Shown: positions 37,461 to 48,110 of the stretch, one piece after another
How positions within the stretch are numbered: the first letter of the stretch is position 1
How the letters are laid out: every line of letters starts with the position of its first letter
NCBI GenBank assembly: GCA_015680685.1
Contig: MNCI01002984.1
Coordinates: 462,248 to 526,247 of the forward strand
Reading direction: 5' to 3'
DNA length: 64,000 nt
Origin: Gnetum montanum
Taxonomy: Eukaryota; Streptophyta; Gnetopsida; Gnetales; Gnetaceae
Position numbers and translations under genes: made by a program
The notes under the pieces: model-generated
Seen by the model: the letters and a program-made list of their open reading frames with translations, nothing else
Databases searched by the model: none
What the model was told of the DNA's origin: nothing

Positions 37461-38226
37461 CAAGCAGGATTAATAAATATTTTTTATTTTCATTTATTTT
37501 ACAACTTTTTTTTCCCGATTTTTCATTTTTCAACTTTTTGTTTATCTTTTTATCTTTTCTTGTGTTTGTCTTTTTACACTTTTTGTAAGTAATCTCATCT
37601 ATGAATAAAACACTCATGTGGATCATTGGTTGAGGTGTGTTTTATGTTATTAAGTCATGAGTGATCAATTATTTGGAATAGTGAGCCCATTACACCCACT
37701 CATCCACTCTACAAATAAGAGGTTCTATTCGAGGGTACAGTGATATTCTTGAAATTTCTAAACTTAAAATTAATTTTGTGTTTATTGTACCCAGAATGAA
37801 GAAGGATGGACCAAGAGGAAATGATTAGGGTGTGACATCAAGGGGACTTATGGATTCTCTTTGGTGATGTATATGGGAGTTATCATGCATCGTGGTTGTA
37901 CTAAGATCCTTGTAGATCTAATGAAAAATGGGAGTAAGAGTAATCAAAGGGGCACTCAAAAATAAAACGTTGTTCTAGGGGGTCCCACTGGAAAGACATG
38001 CACCCATGCCTGAAGGTTGACGATTTCTCTAGATTCAGTGAAATTCAAAAAGAAAAAAAGAGAAAAGAAAAGAAAAGTGCCACAAAACAAAAGTCACTCC
38101 TCCCTTGCATAAAATGCCAAGTGATCGTACACCTTGTTGTTATGGTACTCTAGTAGTTGTTCATCATGGGATGAAACAATGCGATGTCACTGATTAGAGG
38201 AATGGACTTGGTCCTAATCTTGGAAC

Positions 38227-39419
38227 TGAGACACCACAAAATTCTGAGCTTAGCACTTCTCCAACAAGAATCAAGCTAAGTCATGATGCTCCCTAGCATG
38301 ACTGAAGCTTGAGGACCTCACAGACAGCTTCAAACAGAGTCGAATTGAGCAAGAAATGGTTCCCTAGGATCCACAGAAGACTACAGTAACATCTGGCGTC
38401 GAACCTTGCCAAATTTTAAGCTCAAAATACTTGGTTTTTGCTACACAGTGTATACACCCAACGTGCATGCCCATTGTGCACCATCCAATGTGCAGCATAG
38501 CGTACATCAATAGAAGACATCAACAGAACCATGTTAGATCAAGTCCAAGAATATCTACAAGTAGCACTCTTGTGACATCCGAGCCCAAATCCAAGAGCCG
38601 AATTGGATACTCCCTGTTGTAATAGTAGTTTGTAAAAATGAATTCTTTTATTTTAGTCAAGTCTATATGCTAAATTCACACGTCAGTGTGTACACGCCGG
38701 CGTGCAACAGCACATGTTGGCATGCGGCACGTTGCACACTTGTAAAATTTCATTCGGTTGCACCCGATCAACGCTCCACATGTCATCTAATCCAAAATTT
38801 CATCATCCCATAGCCAATCACCCCATCTCAGATCCAAGTTTAGTGCCCAAACTTGTACAAAAATCCTGATTTTTGACCAGATCAGGGTTCGAAAATCAGA
38901 GAAAATATTGAAAAAAATTGGGGCAATCGACACGGAGAACATTCGCGACACCCATCCTGTACGCTGGACTTGGACCCTACACACTGAGCATATGGCCTCC
39001 ACGCTGTGCCTGCAGTCTGAACCAGCACGCGATCACACCCTTGTATTCATCGAGGCTCTTCGTCCGCCTTGTGTCAAATTCACAACTATGTCTAGACCAA
39101 TGCATTGTGATTTTTATTATGCAATAATATTGTTCCATTTTCCATCAAGATTTGTTATAGCTTTCGTTCACATTTTTTATCTCTTGTTTACATTTGTGCA
39201 CACCGATTTACATTTTCATATCGTTTATGTATAACCCGGCATATCCTGCGTCGGCATATGTTTGTGGAAATCCTTGCCTGATCTGCGTGCGGACCATCCA
39301 AGGTACTCTACCTTCGTTAGTTCCAGCTCACCTTCAAGCGAAGGTAGGGTCTTCTGCGTCTGTCTATAAATCTCTCGGCGTACATTTCATTACAGCCATC
39401 GACGATTTCGAATAGCACA
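38227..39419 (+). mobile_element. Solo LTR of another family inside element E
   Basis: A 1193-bp insert starting TGAGACACCACAAAATTC and ending GAATAGCACA, flanked by a perfect GGAAC duplication (38222-38226 and 39420-39424). Element D has the empty site. There is no internal domain, and the ends are TG...CA, so a solo LTR. A TATAAA-like TCTATAAATCTC lies at about 39362-39373. The orientation is inferred from that motif only. Confidence 0.82.
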
Positions 39420-40050
39420 GGAACGATGGGTTAATGACACATTAATCATGCTTTACATGTAGGATTCACTATGCCCTAGGTCGGTTACCTCATGTCCCGA
39501 TCTCTACGATCCCTTTCTATAGTTCGTTTCATCTTACTATTCATGTAGTTGTAGCTCGTGACCCATGTAACATAGAATTTTCATCTCATTTCGATGATAT
39601 TTACATATGTGTGTTTTTTGGAGTTAGTGAGGATTTTATTTAACCCTTCTAGTGCCCATGGACACTTTAAGTGTGGTTACATAAGGGCATTATAGGTTGA
39701 AACATGCTTTGGAGAGGACCCACTTGTGTAATTTTGTTGTAATCTTCACTAATTCTCTAGCTCAAACACACAATTTCTTATCCTCAGCTTAATTCTTTCA
39801 TTGATTTTCTTTCCCTACTATTATCCCTCTAAAATTCTACGTTCCAATGTACTACTACATTCCTTTTTTTTTCGTAACCGCCAATTTTTTATTGCTAAAG
39901 TTCACATCATTATCATTAAGAGTGCCTCTCAAATCAATGTAATTACCCTCAAATATCTTAATACTTGCCCATGTCCTCAAATTCCAATATTAATTTCAAG
40001 AAAATCATTAAAAATTTGGTATTTTTCATGTGTCTCACATCACTAGGGAT

Positions 40051-40170
40051 GAGATATCGTGTACACAATATCGCATTCCACGTGATATCGCGTACGCGAT
40101 GCATCATACGTGATATCGTGTCCTATTTTCCTATAAATAGGATGCCCCCACCGCAACACTTAGCATCATT
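40051..40170 (+). promoter_or_regulatory. Internal promoter-like copy of the LTR promoter in element E
   Basis: Four GATATCG-type palindromes or variants (40053-40119), then TATAAATA at 40132-40139 and CATCATT at 40164-40170. Order, motifs and spacing copy those of the LTR promoter (34390-34524 and following). It lies about 440 bp upstream of the ORF2 start and could drive a separate ORF2 transcript. Element D aligns on both sides but lacks the palindromes. Promoter function is inference. Confidence 0.55.
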
Positions 40171-40580
40171 TTTCCATTTATGCGAGGGGAGTTTTTGAAA
40201 CTTTTCTTGACGACTCGCGATTGTGTGACCCTTGCTTTTTCACTCATATCTCGCTCACTGGTGCTCCGATTTTAATTCCATTTGAACCTGCTGGAACCTG
40301 GAGTGTTCAGTTTAGTCATGGGTGAGAGACACTTGTTGAAAAGTGCCTAACTTTTTTGAAACTTATCATTGCCCAAAGGACATCAGTTAGGGTAATTAAC
40401 ACTAACACTTAGAAAAATTGTGCCAAAAATCATATGACCTTAGGTACACCAGGAGATTAAAATGAAACCCACCTAAGTCATAGGACCCATTCTTGTAATT
40501 TTTGGGCACGATCACACGATAACATAAGATCTTTAATTAAAGGCACGTAGTAAGGTATAACTTGACTTTGAAAACAACCT

Positions 40581-40608
40581 TACTAATGCTTGGCCTGTGT
40601 GATTGCAG
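40581..40608 (+). promoter_or_regulatory. Branch-point and splice-acceptor signal before ORF2
   Basis: TACTAAT at 40581-40587, a T-rich stretch and GCAG at 40605-40608, directly followed by the ORF2 ATG at 40609. Element D has TACTAAC and TAG at the same distances. A matching donor could not be fixed. Confidence 0.45.
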
Positions 40609-43384
40609 ATGGCCCTAAAACGTGCACAGCAGAAGGGTCCTGTTCAAGGTGGAGCGAAACAACCTTGGAGAGGTGGAAGACAAGTCCCTACTGGACAACA
40701 TGCAGAACAGGAGGTGCAATCATTCAGCATCCATCAAGAAGAACCTCCTACCAAATGGTCTGGGCAAGCAGAAGAAGGAGCTGCTGCTGCACTTGAACTA
40801 AGACAACAACTCACGGTGCCCCTGGAGTGTGTTCAAGCTATCCATGAGAAGTCCACATTCGCTGCTTTGATTGTAGAGCTAAACTTCGAATCTTTTGCAG
40901 AGTTCGCTCCTAAGGTTGTTAGGGATCACCTCAAGGGGTCTCCCTTATGGCTTGTCCTCTCTGAATGCGGTGCCTGGTACTTAGGTGAGATGTACCAGTT
41001 CTGGCATAATAAGGAGCAAGGCACCACAGTTAACATTTTTGGTGTGACAGTAGACTTTTCTACGCAGGCAATTTTAGAAGTGTTAAACCTTCCGAATTCA
41101 AGCCCCCATGTTGCTCAGTTATCTACCCGATCAAACCCTGATGTGCGAAAGGATTGGTTAGAGAAGGCTTATGGCAGAGATAAAACTTTTGGAGAATTGA
41201 TGACAAAAGAGAGAGTTTATTTCAAAATTGGAACCTATCACCTCTTCCCCACAAAAGGTTTGAAAAGAATATCGACGTATGTGGCTAGGGGATGTGCAGT
41301 GTTGATGGGAAAGGTTAATGCTAACCTTCCCTATCTATATTTGACGAAGATCCTCAGACTATTTGAAGAACGGAAGTTAGGGAAGATGGCATTGCCTTTT
41401 CCCTACCTTATCAGAAAACTATGCCAATGGGCTGGTATTCAGGGATACATAAATAATATCCTTCGAAAAGCCTAGAATGCTTCTTATGCTGAACTACTAA
41501 AGGTGCCAGCTCCAAGAAAGAGCACTGGCAAAGAGCTGAGACCAGATGAAGAAGAAGAACAGATGACTGGATCACCTACAACTCAACTTGCAAGACCCAG
41601 TTAACCTCCAGCCACAGGTCCCAGCCAACAACAAGAGGCAGGGCCTAGCACAAGTCAGGATCAGTCGCCGCCGCTGCAAGACTACAGACTGTCGATGGGC
41701 CATCGCTGAGATGGTTAGTTGGGAAAGTCATGATGACGCAAACCTCTTCCACGTCATCGATGATGCTGATCAGCCTACTATTTCATTAGATCACACAAGG
41801 GGCAAATTATCAATTCAAATAGGAGGAGGGGAAAGTAGATGGTCACAAAAAATCTCAGGAAATGCGGCATATTTTCAAGTGTAATTAGAAACTGGTGAAG
41901 GGGCCACTATGGTGGTCATGCAACACTAGGATGCTACGGGAGCTGCTGAAGTGGTCACTGACCATATTAAAGAATCCTTTAACATACTTGTTGTGCCACC
42001 AGCAGATCTTTCAAGAGCACGGGATGCTCAAACTCTTGCCGGAACCTCAATGACTCCTGCGGAACATGAGGATGTACTTGACATATTTCTTCAAACAGGA
42101 CAAGCAATGACATCTCTGTTTGACATCCCCCAAGATGTAACAGCAATTCAATTAGATCTCATTTCCACAAAGGGAAGCTAGTCATATCTAAAGTAAAGAT
42201 AGAGCATGCTGAAGTTGAAGTGCAGAAACTACAAGAGCAGCTCGTAGTCTTACAAGCAGCACAGCGAGACCCTTTGCAATTCGTTCCCACAGATCAACTA
42301 GACAACTTTAGAACGGAGTAACTCAAAGTTGATCGCAGAAAAGAAAAAAATGGCAGAAGAAAAGGAGACAGCCACTTGGGATGCCTCCATAGCAAGGGCA
42401 CAAACTCATGCGCATATTAAGGCACTCAAGGCCTTAGAAGAAGAAAATAAGCAGTTGGTTGCTAATAACCTCTGGTTGACCTTTGTGGAGAAACAAAAGA
42501 ATGTTCTCAATGAACACTTTCATCAGTTACAAGAATAATTCATTCAGGTCAACTAAGATGTAAGCCGTTTAGCCAGAGAGAATCGAACCCTCTCAATGGA
42601 GGAGGTACGTGCTATTCACCAAAAATCAACAATTGAGATAAGCACGTGGCATAATGAGGCTAAACGACATGAGAAGCTAAAGGAGCATTTTTGTGGTCAA
42701 GTGGGGATGTACAAACAAATCCTGGAGAAGGAGATCCATATGGCCAAGGCTTAAATCAACAACATCAGTGCTCAGCACATTGATTGGAGGGCCATATTGG
42801 ACACTTATGCCTTCGCCCACCAAGCAAAAGTTAAAAATTGGGACCTACAGATCCAAGACTTGACAGAATACATGGAGTTGGCAAACCTTAGATATGCCAA
42901 CCTTACCATGTTAACAGTAGGGTGCCCGAGAACAGAGCTTGAGCAGCAGGTAGCTTCCACCCATCTCAAGTATGAAGCAGAATTTGCAGAATGCAAGAAG
43001 CTGGTTGAAAAATTGGATGTTGCAAATTCTGAACTTGTGATGCTAAAATAAAGCTACTAGGGATAAAAAGATGTTGCAAATAACTTGGCTCAATGGCTAA
43101 TAGATCTTCATGAATACAAAGATAAAGCTAGAGCTTATGAAGAGGAACGATGGGTTTTTGCAGCGTGGTATGTCAAAGCCAACTAGATGTTCCCACAACT
43201 ACCCTGTCCGTGGGAGGTGTTGACTCCATCCAACATCGAAACATTAGCATGGATGGCACAAGATCCTCAAACCGAAGAGGAGAAGCTCCAGGTCATTCTT
43301 CAGCGTCATCAACCTTCAAAGCCTAGAGCACAGGACAAATAGAAAGCACCTGTGGAGGAGCCACCGCCACCAGGAACTACATGA
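40609..43384 (+). pseudogene. ORF2 of element E: plant-transposon-like domain plus coiled coil
   Basis: Starts MALKRAQQK and ends PPPPGTT-stop at 43382-43384, about 925 codons with a few stops and two or three frame changes. It is open from 40609 to 41475. The Q/R-rich N-terminus is followed by a domain at about residues 65-285 with FAPKVVRDHL, AWYLGEMYQFW, VNIFGVTVDFS, ILEVLNLPN and LPFPYLIRKLCQWAGI, which resembles the putative plant transposon protein domain found beside Athila/Tat-type elements. A linker follows, then a long heptad-rich coil (about 42190-43110) and a conserved end with WYVKAN and EEKLQVILQRHQ. Its role is unknown. Position after gag and the possible separate promoter recall the env-like third gene of Athila elements, but I see no clear signal peptide or membrane segment. 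Confidence 0.72.
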
Positions 43385-43542
43385 GTTCCATTTTTTGTAG
43401 TTGTAGTATTTTTTCTGTGTTGTGTCTTCCCACACTACGGCATCATTTCATTTTTTGTTTTTCCAGTTAATAATCCCATACCTATCCACTGTGTAATCAA
43501 TGAATCTTGTTCTCCTTGTAACTTGAGGATGAGTTTTTATTC

Positions 43543-43555
43543 AGTCGTGGGGGTA
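43543..43555 (+). other. Polypurine tract of element E
   Basis: AGTCGTGGGGGTA, identical to D, ending at the 3' LTR. Confidence 0.83.
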
Positions 43556-44501
43556 TGATGGGATGCGATATTGCATAAGCTAGATATTGTGTCAGTCGCG
43601 ATATCGCATCCCCCACGATATCGTGTACACAATATTGTAGTCCATTGCAATGTCTATAAATAAGAAGCGGCTCTTCCTTTTTCATCATTAGTTATTAGTT
43701 AGGAGTTAGAAGTAGTGAAGCTCTGGCAGTTTGGCCACTCCAGAGATAGTTATTTTCCCGTGTCTGCCCGCAGTGTGGTGAATGTAATTGTATGGCATCC
43801 TTTATTCAAGTGTGACGTACTTGGACACGCACATGACCAGAAATAAAGATTGAGATTACTTCATCATTGCAGCAATCACTTTGTTTATTTAATTATTTTA
43901 ACACGGAATGAGTAGGACTTGATTACGAGAATCTTCGTGTGACTACTTAGTAACCCAGTGGCGTACCTAGGATCTACGCTTAGTAATCCCAGTGGTAGTC
44001 ATGCACCAAGATGTGTATGGTTAGTCAAGGAATCAGTTGCTCATCACACTTAGGCTAGTAACACGGTACGAGTACGACTTGATTACGAGCATTAAGTGTG
44101 ACTACTTGGTAGCCCAGTGGTGTACCTAGGATCTATGCTTGGTAATCCCAGTGGTAGTCATGCACGAGGTCCAAGATGTGTACGGTTGATCAAGGAATTG
44201 GTTGCTCATCACACTTAGGCTAGATTAGATTCTCTTACCTTTCTCCTCCTAGCTTAGCTTAGTTAATATTATTTTCCACTGTCTTTAGGAGTAGCGTTAG
44301 AATTAGGAACATATCATACACCTCATCTGGACTAAACCATACATGACAAATATAATACTGGTCCAGGTGGGAAGACAGTGAACTACGACCTAAGGATAAA
44401 TGTCTAGGTGCCACAACTATTCCATCTGTGGAGTTTGACCAGATCACACGTGCTACGCTCGTTTCATATGGTTGAGTGTAGGGGTACCTCGCCACTCATC
44501 A
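43556..44501 (+). repeat. 3' LTR of element E
   Basis: 946 bp, with TATAAATA at 43655-43662 and the same internal tandem duplication of about 155 bp as the 5' LTR (about 43908-44055 and 44067-44222). Confidence 0.9.
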
Positions 44502-44506
44502 AGAAG

Positions 44507-45791
44507 GATCTCGATCTTTCTTAAGAGGGTTTTGAGGTGTAAAAGTTGGAATACAGGAGAGAGAATGAGGAAATAATCTATATCTTGGATACTACATAGT
44601 TTTAAAGTCATCCATGGGTCTTACACATGTTAGTAAGTTGAATGTCTAATAAATGTCATGTTATCTTCACATGTTTAAGATCAAAATTTTGAACACATGC
44701 AATCATGATTAATAGTTGTCATATTTTCTTACTTATCCTATATTATTATTTCATTCATCTTCCTCCTCTTTCTTGCTAGCCTAAGGAGGCCTCAAGTTGA
44801 TTGAGGGACCCCTGACTGATGTCCCATAAAATAGTTATCTATGATTATTTAAAGGGTCATTATGCTATGCCTTTACCAAGGTTGGACTTAAGGCATCCTC
44901 AGGATCTTCTTGATGTGGATTTGAGATTCTAGATGAGTTTTATAAGGGCTTTGAGATGGATCTTGAATCACTACCAGCATATCTCATGGGAAAGTTTCTT
45001 ATATCAACCAAAAGATAGACTATTTAGATAATTCAACAACATTGTGAATCCTCCATGTAGGTCTTACAAATGTCTATTATGACATATGCAATAGATATCA
45101 TTATTAGTTCTATTCCTCTTTTTTACTCTTTTGACATTATGCTATTTCATTTTTTCATGCATGATTCCTTTTCATGAACTAGAGGGGGTACTTGAATAAA
45201 CTAAAAGGTCCTTTACTAAGGTCTCAAAAAATAGTCATCTATGATAACTAGAAGAGATCATTATTTAGGATCCTTATGAAGGTTAAACTCAAGGGCCCCT
45301 TTATACATTCCTTCTATTTTTTGAGGGGTTCCTTGTCTTTCATTTTTCATGAACTTTTCCTAAAAATTATAGTCATATCATTAAAAAATTAGGTTTAAAA
45401 GGATGAAAGGTTGAAGAAGTCTTAAGGAATTTGAGAATATGTATGGCCAACTTTGTTACCACTTTAGGTATGATTTATATTATGTGATTAATAATTGTTT
45501 CATAAGTTAGAGTTTTTTTTTTTACTACATTTGTAGCATACATGTTCAAATTCCCAAAATAAAACTAAGTAATTTGTTTTAATAGGACTTGAATACTATT
45601 ATTTTCTAATTTTAGTGATTTTCTTAAATTAGATGCATTTAGAATTTATTATAATTCATGTGTTTTAATGGTCTGGCTCTCAGTGGTGTTTATTAAGTTT
45701 CCCTAGTTTAGCTAGTCATGACTCTTAAGATGAAGGAAATTGTAGTTTTATTATGTCATTCTTTTGTTGAGGATATAGCTTACGGAAAAAC
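44507..45791. repeat. Degenerate long-period repeat beside element E
   Basis: Blocks starting near 44590 and 45050 resemble each other (GGTCTTACAYATGT..., then GTCATCTATGAT..., then AAGGTT...CTCAAGG), giving a period of about 400-460 bp. A GATTCTAGATGAGTTTTATAAGGG piece at 44921-44944 is related to the 36-bp repeats left of element E. There is no gene. Confidence 0.5.
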
Positions 45792-46307
45792 GATATTAAA
45801 GTCATTGTCCTAAGTGACCTTGAAGATGAGTCTTCTTTTGCTCATTGTATTACAATTAAATATCCTCTTCATGAAATTGATTCTATTCTTTCCTTTCATG
45901 GTCTCAACAGTTTATAAACTAAAATAGTGGGTAGTCAAGTTCCTTTCGATTTTTAAGAGTATTTTCTTATTAAGGTCTTGGAATTCCATGATGATTATTA
46001 AACTATGAAATATTTTCATAATCTTAGGTTTGAATGAAAAAATGATTTTGCTAATATTTATGACCAAATGTCTGCTATTTAGGATATGTTACTCCACCTA
46101 AGAGATCACCTTGATTTGAATCTAGCTAGTTTATCTTTGGATTTGGAATTTTTAAAAATCTTATTCCATGATTTGAGGTCATTGGTTGGATCAATCAGAA
46201 ATTTAGGAAATAACTCTCATATTTTCAGCCTTTCCCTATCATATGGTGAGCTAGGCTTTAGGATTTTTCATGGTTATAGGTCTCTTAATAGGAGATGTAA
46301 CTGGTAA
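45792..46307 (+). pseudogene. Unrecognised decayed coding frame
   Basis: One plus-strand frame reads coherently for about 170 codons with five stops (for example near 45905, 45955 and 46081). It begins around VIVLSDLEDES and ends in an open 73-codon stretch (46086-46307) rich in L, S and R, with HLRDHLDLNLASLSLDLEF. Hydrophobic and charged residues look protein-like, and the stops sit where single changes would restore sense codons. I do not recognise a family. It could equally be chance. Confidence 0.35.
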
Positions 46308-47587
46308 TTATGTAAGGAATCCCTAATAGTATTTATTGTAATAGTTTATTATTATGTTTACTATTATATATATATATATATGCACTAATGGAAAGATTAG
46401 TACTTTTCTATTTCATTGTCTTATTAATGTTGAAGTGATAAATTTATGCTTGATTTAACATTTAGCTTAAAGATAAACTCCATTAATTCTAAGGCTAATA
46501 ACTATCAGTGACATCCTATCTCACTATTTTGATAAGAATTAATCACTCATTGATATACTAATTCCCTACCAAATTATCATAATTCAACATAATTATTTTG
46601 CTATAAGTTCTTTACATATGAGTTAGCATAATGGTTGAATTTTTTGAGAGGTCTCTTATTTCAGAGCCAATTGTTGAACTATTTATATATTCTATTTTGT
46701 ACTAGCAATTGACTTGTTGTTACCTTGAATTCTGATAGAGGGCTACCTTTAGGTATTTTGCAATATCTTTCTAGTGCCATGCTAGGTCTTAAGATTTTAG
46801 CTCTAATAATGATTTTCTTTAGGTATTCTACAATATCTTTTCAGTGATACATAAAGTTTCTAATTATGAAAAGGAGCCATTAAGAATTCTTGTTTATATA
46901 AAGCATTGATGCAATAAATTTTTTGAAAAGCACATATAAGCATTGCTCCTTTAATTATGATAGTGAATTAATATGCATTGAATATTTTCCAATCATAGAG
47001 TTAGAATGATTTTGACTTAGAATTTTTATTTTTTTTTTTTTTTTTGCTACAATAGTAATGATTAGTATTAAATATTGAAATAAGAAAGATAAATCTTCCT
47101 CATTTGAATCTATTAAAAATACATTTTACTCATATTATTTGATCTTGCGGCCATTAACTAAATACTTAGTTCCTTCATTATTCTTTATTTCCTCTAATCC
47201 ATTTATGTTTACTTTAGTAATTTCATATGATATCCATTTCTAAGTGAATTTCTTTTTATGCTGATTAAACTTAAGATCAAATGTTATATTTTTATTCCTT
47301 GTTGAAAGTTTAACTTTTATTTATTTTCTTATCATGAAAGATTTTAGTTTTTTCTTGTTTTAATTCCTTTCTAAATAATGCATCTCTTCAAAGTTCATCT
47401 AATTCATTAACATTTTCTAATCATCTTTCTAATCCTTCATCTAAGTCTAAGTTAAGATTTTGAGCTATATTCAAGTTTTTTAGTTTAAATTCTATTGGTA
47501 ATAATAAGCTTTTACCATAAATCATGCAATGTTCCCATTTCCAAATGGTACCACTGCATAATGAAGATGGTGTCTCTTCATAACAAG
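46308..47587. other. No recognisable gene
   Basis: AT-rich DNA with a TA microsatellite at about 46366-46382 and a T run at 47030-47045. Confidence 0.5.
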
Positions 47588-48096
47588 TGTTGTGATTATC
47601 ATAACAAGACCCAAAACAGTAGTTGTAATTAAGACCCAAAATTATGTGTTGTAATAATGGACATGTCTGTCTAGGTAACCTTTGGGGATTTGACCTAAGG
47701 TATTTATACCTAGGCATTAGAGGTCATATCAACATGGAGTTGTGGAGCTAGTAAAGGCAAGTAACATGTGTTGGCTAAAGTAGGATAGGAGAAGGATTGG
47801 CCATCCCTTCTAGCCAATTGTAGGCCTAACCATGGTGGTAGTGCTAGATTGCCTCTAAGGGATAGATCCTGAAGGAAGATAATCCCAAGAAACTCTCAAA
47901 GGATAAACTAGATAAATTATTGCACATTAATAAAGCATTCTTTTCTTTTTCCTCCTATATTTTTCCTATTATTTTTTTTTATGCATAATGTTGAATGTTA
48001 CACATATTTGAGGTTTCCATGTTATCTTCTTATGCATAATGTCTAATATAACATATATTTGATGTTTGCCATAACATCTAGAAATAGGATGTCACA
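47588..48096 (+). repeat. LTR of a gypsy-like element (start approximate)
   Basis: It ends GGATGTCACA at 48096, followed after two bases by a Met-type primer site. TATTTATA at 47701-47708 and AATAAAG at about 47932 fit promoter and poly(A) signals. The start at TGTTGTGATTATC is a guess. No second LTR or target duplication was found, so the copy is a remnant. Confidence 0.45.
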
Positions 48097-48098
48097 TT

Positions 48099-48110
48099 TG
48101 GTATTAGAGC
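48099..48110 (+). other. Initiator tRNA-Met primer binding site
   Basis: TGGTATTAGAGC, one transition away from the standard TGGTATCAGAGC, directly behind the LTR end. Confidence 0.55.

Larger units (their letters stand above)
37461..40608 (+). other. gag-ORF2 spacer of element E
   Basis: Without the solo LTR at 38227-39419 this is about 1.95 kb and collinear with D's spacer. It holds AATAAA at 37604-37609 shortly after gag, the promoter-like array at 40051-40170, a decayed polypurine-like AGTCATGGGTGAGAG at 40314-40328 and the acceptor-like signal before ORF2. No coding frame is supported. Confidence 0.6.
34384..44501 (+). mobile_element. Element E: complete family P retrotransposon
   Basis: A 10.1-kb element flanked by a perfect AGAAG duplication (34379-34383 and 44502-44506). 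LTRs 34384-35330 and 43556-44501, primer site, gag, spacer with an inserted solo LTR, internal promoter-like array, ORF2 and polypurine tract. No reverse transcriptase, RNase H, integrase or protease. It is the fullest copy of the gag-ORF2 layout in the window. The LTRs differ by several per cent by eye. Confidence 0.93.

Noticed and set aside
38908-39234. Overlapping plus-strand frames of 108 and 69 codons
   Set aside because: They lie inside the solo LTR at 38227-39419 and show no motif.
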